This document shows positions 1-5,779 of a stretch of DNA of 17,428 nucleotides, in pieces. Numbering within the stretch: position 1 is the first letter of the stretch; each line of letters starts with the position of its first letter. A program made the position numbers and the translations under genes. The notes below the pieces were generated by a model. That model was not told the origin of the DNA. It worked only from the letters and a program-made list of their open reading frames with translations, and did not search any database. Source of the DNA: Treponema sp. (GTDB lineage: Bacteria; Spirochaetota; Spirochaetia; Treponematales; Breznakiellaceae); assembly GCA_031276685.1 (NCBI GenBank), contig JAISMQ010000300.1:1-17428 (forward strand). The letters run 5' to 3'.

Positions 1-51
1 TCCCGCCGCCAGCGCGTAAAAAACTTCCTCGTTTACTTCGATTTTGGGCAT
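1..51 (-). CDS. Start of a truncated gene, possibly phenylalanyl-tRNA synthetase beta (archaeal/spirochaetal type)
   Basis: Reading leftwards, an ATG at 51 opens a frame that stays open to the window edge and encodes 17 residues, MPKIEVNEEVFYALAAG. A good ribosome site (GGAGAG, 4 nt spacing) precedes the ATG, so this is a real gene start and not a shadow. The short N-terminus recalls the beginning of the beta subunit of archaeal/spirochaetal PheRS (PheT), which often starts MPK-I/V-E. This rests on memory of the family and on only 17 residues, so the product is a guess. It lies downstream of the 556-aa gene on the same strand with 89 nt between them, and may be co-transcribed with it. Confidence 0.45.
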   Translation of the reverse strand, partial: MPKIEVNEEVFYALAAG

Positions 52-74
52 TGTTCTCTCCAGGGGATAGCTTT

Positions 75-97
75 GCGCGGCCCGCTGTTTGCCGCGC
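75..97. repeat. Short inverted repeat between the 556-aa gene and the truncated gene
   Basis: GCGCGG at 75-80 is the exact reverse complement of CCGCGC at 92-97, with an 11-nt loop. It sits downstream of the 556-aa gene and just upstream of the ribosome site of the next gene. No T-run follows on the minus strand, so it is not a convincing terminator. It may only be a weak mRNA hairpin in GC-rich DNA. Confidence 0.25.
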
Positions 98-140
98 TTC
101 GCGTATGGTAGAACAGATCACCCGTTTTCTCAAGGGCGGC

Positions 141-1811
141 TCAATAGCCGTCGGACATGGCGCGGTTAAGGTCCCGCTGGCAGAGTTCCTGGTAGACGAA
201 ACTGCGGTTCTTGAGTTTGTCTTTAATCTGCTGGGAAAAGGGCATAAAACGCCAGAAGATGCCCCGGACTTCCTTGTCCAGTTTCTGGGTGCCTTCGCTT
301 TCCTTGGTCATCCACTGGATGTAGTCCTGGACAAAGAAATCTTTGATGTTCCCCTTGAACTTCATCTTCTGGAACCACTGGTAGTAGTTGCCGGTAAGGC
401 CCTCTTCCATCCAGTAGTAGGATGCCTTTTCCTTTGCCACCTGCCAGCGCAGGTCCCCTATGGCGGAAAGGATGGCGATGTGGAGATTCTTGGGGTACAT
501 GGGGATGGCGATCCGGCCCCGGCTCGTGGCCCGGTTGTGCCGGGAAAACGGTTCCCAGCAGAACCCGGTGTCCCCGTAGGAGGGGAGCAGGATCACATAG
601 GGCACAATACGGTTGTTCCTGTTTTTGTAGACCCGGTAGAAACATTCGGTATCTATGCTCTCGATAGCGGCCATAACGGAGATGACGTTCTCCCGGAATC
701 CGGTACCGTTGGGGCCGCAGTGGAAGTACTCGCTGGTCAGGACGGGGAAGTGGTTGCCCTGGCGGCCCACGGTCATCTTGACCATCTGCCGGACGGTCTC
801 AAACTCGGTACTGAGCGCCCCGGTATCCACGGCCTCGGCGCCCCCCTCCTCCGCTATCTTCCCCTGAATGGTCTTTACGTCCTCTTCCGCCTGCTGGCAG
901 TCCCGCAGACAGGACTCCAGTTCCCGGTCCGCCTTGAGCAGCCCCTTAAGGATCTCCTGCAGGTCGGCAACGGCCCTTTTTTGGCTTTCGCTGTAGACGG
1001 CGTGGGCGTCGAGCCGGCCGGCCGGGGAGCCGCGATCCAGGATAATCTCCACGCGGTCCTGCAGGTGGCGCTCCAGGTTCCGCCGTTCGCCGTCCTTTAC
1101 CTTGAGCATCCCCACATTCCCCTCCAGCTTGCCCTGGGCCTTTTCCAGAAGCTGCTGGAACCGGGCGGAGGTGTTGTTCCGGGACACCTGTACTTCGTCG
1201 GTGGCGGAAGGCTGGATCTTGCCGGTCCCCACGTTTTTAAGCCACTCGTCCACGTAGTAGACCGGCTGCCCCAGCTCGTCTTCCACGATCAGCGAGGAAA
1301 AGAAGCCGCGGGTCTCCGGGTTAAGGAACACGGGGTGGAGAATCCCAAAGCGGAGCAAAAAACGTTTGGCCGGGGGAAGCTTCCCCGCGCACTTCTTGGC
1401 CATGCCGCCCAGGAAGTCCCAAAAGGCCGTAATAAACTGCTGGCGGAAGACGCTGCGGTCCTTGGGGTCTTTGCAGTTCAGGTACTTCTGCATAAGGCCG
1501 TGAACCCGGGTGGCGCTGTCCCCTTCCCCGGACAGGGCGATTTTGTAGTAGTTGGGGTCCGCGAAAAAGGCATGGGGGGTTTCTTCGAATTTTTTGGCGA
1601 CTTCCGGAAAACCGCCCCCTACATCCGGCGTTTCGTCGGGGACTCCGGCGCTGGGTTCCGCCTCGACAGGCGGCGCAGTGTCCGGCGCGCCGCCCGTGCC
1701 GAAAATGCTGGAAAAATCCGGCGGCGGGGCCGGGGCCTCCCTGGAACCGCCGGTCCCCAGCAAAGCCGCTAATTCCGGATCTATCCCGTCCTGACCCACG
1801 TTACCTGCCAT
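141..1811 (-). CDS. Conserved-looking 556-aa protein of unknown function with central coiled coil
   Basis: I do not recognise a family. The ATG at 1811 follows a GGGGGAAAGG ribosome site with about 9 nt spacing. Residues 1-70 are Pro/Ala/Gly-rich and probably disordered, with two short related motifs (LLGTGG near 18-22 and IFGTGG near 36-41). Residues 71-205 look globular and rich in aromatics. Residues about 214-325 are strongly charged with heptad-like spacing, suggesting a coiled coil. Residues about 335-556 form a second globular part rich in Trp, Tyr and Phe. There is no signal peptide or membrane span, so it is probably cytoplasmic. A promoter and a strong leader hairpin lie upstream. 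Existence as a gene is well supported by length, ribosome site and promoter; its function is unknown. Confidence 0.85.
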   Translation of the reverse strand: MAGNVGQDGIDPELAALLGTGGSREAPAPPPDFSSIFGTGGAPDTAPPVEAEPSAGVPDETPDVGGGFPEVAKKFEETPHAFFADPNYYKIALSGEGDSATRVHGLMQKYLNCKDPKDRSVFRQQFITAFWDFLGGMAKKCAGKLPPAKRFLLRFGILHPVFLNPETRGFFSSLIVEDELGQPVYYVDEWLKNVGTGKIQPSATDEVQVSRNNTSARFQQLLEKAQGKLEGNVGMLKVKDGERRNLERHLQDRVEIILDRGSPAGRLDAHAVYSESQKRAVADLQEILKGLLKADRELESCLRDCQQAEEDVKTIQGKIAEEGGAEAVDTGALSTEFETVRQMVKMTVGRQGNHFPVLTSEYFHCGPNGTGFRENVISVMAAIESIDTECFYRVYKNRNNRIVPYVILLPSYGDTGFCWEPFSRHNRATSRGRIAIPMYPKNLHIAILSAIGDLRWQVAKEKASYYWMEEGLTGNYYQWFQKMKFKGNIKDFFVQDYIQWMTKESEGTQKLDKEVRGIFWRFMPFSQQIKDKLKNRSFVYQELCQRDLNRAMSDGY

Positions 1812-1847
1812 TTTTATTTACCTTTCCCCCGGGAACCTGTTGCCGCA

Positions 1848-1889
1848 GGGGTTTTTATGGTTTTTCGTTGAAAAAGCCATAAAAACCCC
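1848..1889 (-). promoter_or_regulatory. Long AT-rich hairpin in the 5' leader of the 556-aa gene
   Basis: Bases 1848-1866 and 1870-1889 are reverse complements over 19 bp with one bulged base and a 3-nt loop. The stem has GGGG/CCCC at its base and T-rich/A-rich blocks around ATGG/CCAT. It lies 36 nt upstream of the ATG at 1811 and about 20-30 nt downstream of the predicted transcription start. The CCCC that closes the stem could instead pair with the GGGGG of the ribosome site at 1826-1832, so the two structures are mutually exclusive. No T-run follows the stem on the minus strand. It could be a translation-control element or a leftover terminator of the upstream chemoreceptor gene. Confidence 0.5.
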
Positions 1890-1917
1890 GGTTATCGGGC
1901 TGTCTGGCTCCCCGTAA

Positions 1918-1946
1918 ACTCTAAATTTATTACCGGGCGCTGTCAA
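1918..1946 (-). promoter_or_regulatory. sigma70-like promoter for the 556-aa gene
   Basis: On the minus strand a perfect -35 TTGACA (1946-1941) is followed after exactly 17 bp by TAGAGT (1923-1918; 4 of 6 matches to TATAAT). Predicted transcription start is near 1911, giving a leader of about 100 nt that contains the hairpin at 1848-1889. It lies just past the 3' end of the chemoreceptor gene and points at the 556-aa gene. Confidence 0.5.
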
Positions 1947-1975
1947 TGAAGCCTGAAACCGGGCCTGGCCGTGTT

Positions 1976-3907
1976 CTATTCCACCTTGAACTTGGTTACC
2001 GCCTCCACCAGCGTGTTGATGTACTCCCGGTTCAGCAGGGATATTTCGTTTACGCGGTTCACCGCCGCGCTGATCTCGTCGGCCCCGGCGGCCATTTCGT
2101 GCATCCCGTTGGAGATCTCCAGGGTCACTTTTTCCAGATTCCGGCTCTCCGTTATTACCTGCTGGCTCCCCTCGCCCATCTCCACAGAACCCTGTTTTAC
2201 GTTGTGGGTCACATCGTTAAGCCGGGCCACGGCTTCCAGAATCTGCTTGCTCCCCTGGCCCTGCTCTTCCATGGCCGTCCGGATGCTCGCCTCCTGTTCC
2301 GAAACGGTCCGTACCGAATCGTCAATGGCCTGAAACTTCTCCAGCACCGTGTTAGCAGACCGGGTGATCTTGTCGATAGCAGCCTTGATCTTCTTGAGCA
2401 CGTCCCCGATGGTCTTTGACTGCCCGCCGGCATTTTCGGCCAGTTTGCGGATCTCGTCGGCCACCACGGCGAAGCCCTTCCCCGCCTCCCCCGCGTGGGC
2501 CGCCTCGATAGCCGCGTTCATCGCAAGCAGGTTGGTCTGCGCCGCAATCGTCTGGATTACCGCGTTGATCTGCATAAGCCCTTCGGATTCGCGGGCGATT
2601 TCCTGAATATCGGTGGACACGGTCCCCAGCCCCGAACGGCCCGTTTCCGAGGCGGCGGTAAGCTCGTCCACGTTTTTCGTGTTTTTTACCAGCGTTGCCG
2701 TAACGCCCTGGATGTTGGCCAGCATCTCCTCTATGGCGCCGGAAGACTGGGACACGCTTTCCGTCTGGTTTTCTACCTGGACGTTCAGTTTGTCGATATT
2801 CTGCGACAACTGCTCCATAGTGGCGGCAGTTTCGGTAACCCCGGCGCTTTGGTTGATCACGCGGGTCTGGGCCTCCCGGATAGTCCCGGTTATCTGGGTA
2901 ATTGCCGAGGCGGTTTCGATCATGTTCTCCGCCAGGTCGTTCCCCACGTTGAAAAGCTTTACGCTCTGTTCTTTGATGGTAAGGACAAGGCCCCTGATCT
3001 GATCCAGCGCCCGGTTGAAGCAGGCGGACATAATGCCGATCTCGTCCGGCTTGCGGATCGCTATCCTCGTGGTCAGGTCCCCTTCCCCTTCGGAAATTTC
3101 CCTAAGGATGGCGGTAACTTCGGCGATGCGGGGGAAGATCATCCGCAGGAAGAACACCACAAACAGGACCCCGGCGGCAACCAGCGCCAGGACCAGGACG
3201 ATCTGGCGGATAATCACCTGCCGCAGCCCCGTAAAGAGCTGCCCCGCCTCAAAATCGCAGCCGATAAGCCCCACCATGTCCCCGCGGGAGTTCAGTATCG
3301 GGCCGTACACCGACACAAGCCAGCCCCAGTCCCCCTGTAACATGAGCGGCCCGGCCTGGATCGCCTTGGTCTCCCAGGTCTTGGGGAAGGCCGCGTCGTA
3401 ATCGCCGACATCTTCCTCCGTGCCCAGAGGGGAGAATTCATCCTCGTCTTCCGGGGGGGCGCTGCCGTCTATGATGAAGCGGTATGTCGGCCCCCCCACC
3501 GGGGCCATGGTGTACAGGTAAAGGGCGGCGGTGCTTTCCTTCAGCTCCAGCAGCCGCTGCCGGGTTTCCTCGTAAAACGGGTCGTCCCCGTCCAGGGAAT
3601 TCGCCAACTGTTCAAAACGGTCGCCGTCAATAATCGCCTGGGCCCGCTGGATGACGATCACGCCCTGTTCCGCGAAGATCGAGGAGGTGATGGCAATGGT
3701 CTCCCCAATGTTCAGCGCGGTTGTCAGGACCAGCAGGACAACCACAAACGCGATAAAAAACAGGAAAAAACGGGCTTTAAGGGAACGGGACAAGGGCAGC
3801 TTGCCGCGCTTGCCCAAAACCGTATCCAACAGATCCGCCGGGACGCCCGTGTTCGGCGGTCCCGGGACGGGGGGTGAACCGGAGTTATGGATCGACATGG
3901 CGATCAT
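1976..3907 (-). CDS. Methyl-accepting chemotaxis protein (Cache-like sensor, HAMP, MCP signalling domain)
   Basis: Inner-membrane chemoreceptor passing ligand signals to CheA/CheW. After a Pro-rich cytoplasmic tail, a first membrane span lies at about residues 46-68, a periplasmic sensor at about 70-230, a second span at about 232-257, HAMP at about 258-310, and the long helical signalling domain to the C-terminus at 643. The hairpin tip at about 454-491 is typical, including NAAIEAAHAGEAGKGFAVVA. The sensor contains a WGWLVSVYGPI-type segment and ends with a short hydrophobic strand (MVGLIG), as in single Cache domains; the ligand is unknown. There is no C-terminal NWETF-like CheR tether. 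The start is either ATG 3907 (AGG only 4 nt upstream) or the ATG at 3898. It lies 76 bp downstream of the isomerase gene. Confidence 0.95.
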   Translation of the reverse strand: MIAMSIHNSGSPPVPGPPNTGVPADLLDTVLGKRGKLPLSRSLKARFFLFFIAFVVVLLVLTTALNIGETIAITSSIFAEQGVIVIQRAQAIIDGDRFEQLANSLDGDDPFYEETRQRLLELKESTAALYLYTMAPVGGPTYRFIIDGSAPPEDEDEFSPLGTEEDVGDYDAAFPKTWETKAIQAGPLMLQGDWGWLVSVYGPILNSRGDMVGLIGCDFEAGQLFTGLRQVIIRQIVLVLALVAAGVLFVVFFLRMIFPRIAEVTAILREISEGEGDLTTRIAIRKPDEIGIMSACFNRALDQIRGLVLTIKEQSVKLFNVGNDLAENMIETASAITQITGTIREAQTRVINQSAGVTETAATMEQLSQNIDKLNVQVENQTESVSQSSGAIEEMLANIQGVTATLVKNTKNVDELTAASETGRSGLGTVSTDIQEIARESEGLMQINAVIQTIAAQTNLLAMNAAIEAAHAGEAGKGFAVVADEIRKLAENAGGQSKTIGDVLKKIKAAIDKITRSANTVLEKFQAIDDSVRTVSEQEASIRTAMEEQGQGSKQILEAVARLNDVTHNVKQGSVEMGEGSQQVITESRNLEKVTLEISNGMHEMAAGADEISAAVNRVNEISLLNREYINTLVEAVTKFKVE

Positions 3908-3983
3908 ACTACCTGAAAACCGTGCTAAATTTCCACCTGTTTTGCAGTTTTTTTACATTTTTGGTAGTTTCCGCCCGCAGATT

Positions 3984-4714
3984 TTACAGCGAATCGAATA
4001 TCCGCCGCAGGCCCCGGTAACTGGCGGCAATGCCGTCGGAGTGGCTGCTGTGGTACTCCTCCTGCTCAACGATCCAGGGGCAGCGGTCCGGGGGGCAGAG
4101 CTTCGCGATAGCCGCAAAATCTATCCTCCCCTCCCCCACGTAGACATTTTCCTTCCCTGTTTTGGCAAGTTCCTTGGCGTGGACGGCGCAGATCCGGCCG
4201 GCCAGGGGTTCCAGGTATTCAAGGGGGTCTACGCCGCCCACGGCTATCCAGAACAGGTCCGGCTGTAATTTTACCGTCGGCGCGTTTTCCAGGATAATGT
4301 CCAGGGCGTACTTGCCGCCATATTTGACAAACTCGTGGGAATGGTTGTGATAGCCGACGCAGAGCCCCTCTTTGGCGGCCTTTTGGGCGCATTCCTCAAG
4401 GAACCGGGCCTCTTTGGCAAAACCCTCCGCGCTGTCGGCCCCGATGCCGGGACAGACCAGGAGCCTGTAGCCCAGGGTTTTGGCGTAGGCGATCTCCTCG
4501 TCCAGGGCCTCTTTAAGCCGGGCAAGCCCCGCGTGGGTGCTTACGGCTTTGAGCCCGCAGCGGTCCAGCAGGGCTTTCACCTGGCCGGGCTGTTCCCAAA
4601 GTATCCGGCAAATTCCACCCCCTGGTACCCGGACTTGCGGGCAAGTTCCAGGGCCCCGGCGAAGTTCTCCCCCGCCTCTTCTTTGATCGAGTAGAGCTGC
4701 AGCGAAATATCCAT
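3984..4714 (-). CDS. Sugar phosphate isomerase/epimerase-like TIM-barrel protein, frameshifted near its N-terminus
   Basis: AP endonuclease family 2 / xylose-isomerase-like TIM barrel. The ATG at 4714 has a strong ribosome site (GGAGGG, 5 nt spacing) and starts MDISLQLYSIKEEAG, a typical beginning for this family, running in frame to ...VEFAGYFGNSPAR then a stop. The rest of the protein continues one frame over from about QVKALLDRCGL. Adding one base around 4583-4590 gives a continuous protein of 243 aa (...GNSPGQVKALL...). The downstream part has the family marks: YHNHSHEF, LQPDLFW, VHAKEL, a GEGRIDF segment and WIVEQEEY near the end, several of which would be metal ligands. An in-frame start at 4727 exists but gives a nonsensical N-terminus. 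Either a sequencing error or a recent inactivating deletion; the substrate is unknown. Confidence 0.82.
4583..4590 (-). other. Apparent one-base deletion (frameshift site) in the isomerase gene
   Basis: Reading on the minus strand, codons AAC AGC CCG GCC AGG TGA end the N-terminal frame in a stop, while the family-like sequence resumes as CAG GTG AAA. Restoring one G (CCG GGC CAG) joins the two frames as NSPGQVK. The site is a short C/G run, a common place for indels. There is no obvious slippery heptamer or following pseudoknot to argue for programmed frameshifting. Confidence 0.75.
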
Positions 4715-4753
4715 AAAATCCCTCCATTGTTCTTCATTCGGCTTGGCGCTTCA

Positions 4754-4782
4754 AGAATAATCCGGTTTCCCCCGGCTGCCAA
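4754..4782 (-). promoter_or_regulatory. sigma70-like promoter for the isomerase gene
   Basis: On the minus strand TTGGCA (4782-4777; 5 of 6) is separated by 17 bp from TATTCT (4759-4754; 4 of 6). The predicted start is near 4747, leaving a leader of about 33 nt with the GGAGGG ribosome site. Confidence 0.45.
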
Positions 4783-4791
4783 GTTCCCGGC

Positions 4792-4809
4792 GGCCCGGGC
4801 CAGCGCATA
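4792..4809 (+). repeat. 18-bp direct repeat, copy 1 (left end of the foldback element)
   Basis: GGCCCGGGCCAGCGCATA here is repeated exactly at 5091-5108, 299 bp away, in the same orientation. Its first ten bases are a perfect palindrome. Its last 13 bases are also the terminus of the foldback and occur inverted at 4996-5008. Confidence 0.75.
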
Positions 4810-5008
4810 TACCGTCGTGGTATTGTCGTAGGCGCTTAAAACAGGGGGGCAAAACGCCTGTACCGGCCACGCTTGCTTTGCGCCAGTGGTTCCCGCCGCT
4901 TCCTGCGGTTCAAATGGCGCAAAGCTTCAGTCAAGTGTCCGCCACAGGCGTTTTGCCCCTCTGTCTCTAACGCCTGCCACAATCCACATAGCCAGTATGC
5001 GCTGGCCC
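4797..5008. repeat. Foldback (large imperfect inverted repeat) element in the divergent intergenic region
   Basis: The left arm starting at 4797 with GGGCCAGCGCATA pairs with the right arm ending at 5008 with the exact reverse complement (4996-5008). The pairing continues inwards with few gaps: GTGG-ATTGT-AGGCG blocks, then a 21-bp block at 4841-4861 against 4944-4964 with a single mismatch, then CTTTGCGCCA against TGGCGCAAAG. The centre near 4890-4910 is the loop. The whole stretch can fold into one long hairpin on either strand. Small open frames cross it on both strands but look like products of the palindrome. It resembles a MITE-like or REP-like non-autonomous repeat. The 421 nt from 4715 to 5135 hold only this element, the isomerase promoter and the repeat at 5091. 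Confidence 0.7.
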
Positions 5009-5090
5009 AGCGCTTGATAAGAGTGGGACACAAGCGGAAAGTGAAACATCGCTATGAAGGTGTAAAACGGCCTTGATTTTATGTATACGA

Positions 5091-5108
5091 GGCCCGGGCC
5101 AGCGCATA
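5091..5108 (+). repeat. 18-bp direct repeat, copy 2
   Basis: An exact copy of 4792-4809. It lies 27 bp before the likely start codon of the 197-aa gene. Similarity to the foldback arm stops just after this 18-mer, so it is either a truncated second element or a duplication created when the element arrived. Confidence 0.75.
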
Positions 5109-5135
5109 CAGTTGACAGAGACCCCGTTTCTCAGC

Positions 5136-5729
5136 ATGTTTGAACTTATGCACAGCGGCCCTTTGCGCGTCAACACATCCATACCTGCGGAATACCGGGA
5201 AGCGGCGGAAAAACTGTTCCCGCCGGGGGGATTCCCCGCCGGCGAAGAGCCGGACAGGGCCAAAGCCTTCGCGAAAATTCTGGGCATAGAGGCCGATTAC
5301 GCGCGCCTGCTCCCGCTCAACAAGGACAGCCGGGAGATGCACCACTTCCTGGCCCATTTTCAAAACAACCTGAACCTGCTGATCCAAAAAACCTGGGTAG
5401 AAAAGGCGGACGAGGACCGCAAGGCAAAGCTGGAAATACGGATCCCCCCCCTGGTCAAAGAGATCGAGCAGGGCGATTTTCAGCGGGCCCTCCGCGATTT
5501 CGGCGCCATACTCAAGGAGCTTGCCTACCTGTTCTTCGGCTCGCAAAGCACCGGGGAAGACTTTATCGAATACGCCCTGCGCATCGATATACAGATGGGC
5601 CTTTTCTGGTGGTACGGGGTGCAGTTAAACTGCCTGGCGGGCCCCGCCGGGGGGAACGGACAGGCGGCAAACAACGAAGATCTTTGGGCGGTTTTGCTGA
5701 TCGGTATCTGCTACCTCACCAATTTTTAA
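5136..5729 (+). CDS. 197-aa protein of unknown function
   Basis: I do not recognise a family. From the ATG at 5136 the protein is 197 aa (MFELMHSGPLRVNTS...). It is mostly helical and charged in the middle (about residues 65-140) and ends in a more hydrophobic, aromatic part (GLFWWYGVQL, then WAVLLIGICYLTNF). It has no signal peptide and no clear membrane anchor. The start is uncertain: neither ATG 5136 nor ATG 5148 has a Shine-Dalgarno site, and the frame is open back to an ATG at 5073, inside repeat-bearing DNA that is unlikely to be coding. A perfect TTGACA lies at 5112-5117, but the matching -10 position (CATGTT) is weak. GlnRS follows 50 bp downstream on the same strand, so the two are probably co-transcribed. 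Confidence 0.75.
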   Translation: MFELMHSGPLRVNTSIPAEYREAAEKLFPPGGFPAGEEPDRAKAFAKILGIEADYARLLPLNKDSREMHHFLAHFQNNLNLLIQKTWVEKADEDRKAKLEIRIPPLVKEIEQGDFQRALRDFGAILKELAYLFFGSQSTGEDFIEYALRIDIQMGLFWWYGVQLNCLAGPAGGNGQAANNEDLWAVLLIGICYLTNF

Positions 5730-5740
5730 GCCCGGCAATT

Positions 5741-5756
5741 CCGCGCTTCGGCGCGG
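5741..5756 (+). other. UUCG-tetraloop hairpin between the 197-aa gene and glnS
   Basis: CCGCGC-TTCG-GCGCGG forms a perfect 6-bp stem closed by a C(UUCG)G tetraloop, one of the most stable small RNA loops. No T-run follows, so it is not a typical terminator. It ends 8 nt before the GGAGAGGAG ribosome site of glnS and may set mRNA stability or translation of that gene. Confidence 0.45.
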
Positions 5757-5779
5757 CAGGCCGCCGGAGAGGAGTTACA

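Noticed and set aside
51..1772. 573-aa open frame on the plus strand opposite the 556-aa gene
   Set aside because: Low-complexity Pro/Gly/Val/Leu-rich product without domains, no ribosome site; a shadow of high GC third positions on the other strand.
4841..4976. Integron attC site
   Set aside because: The palindromic layout is suggestive, but the conserved RYYYAAC and GTTRRRY core sites are missing at the right places and no integrase or cassette array is seen.
4836..5076. Two small open frames (65 and 67 aa) on opposite strands in the foldback element
   Set aside because: They mirror each other because the DNA is palindromic; no ribosome site and no signs of selection on protein sequence.
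5112..5140. Promoter TTGACA-N17-CATGTT before the 197-aa gene
   Set aside because: Perfect -35 but the -10 matches only 3 of 6 and overlaps the likely start codon; kept only as a remark in the gene entry.
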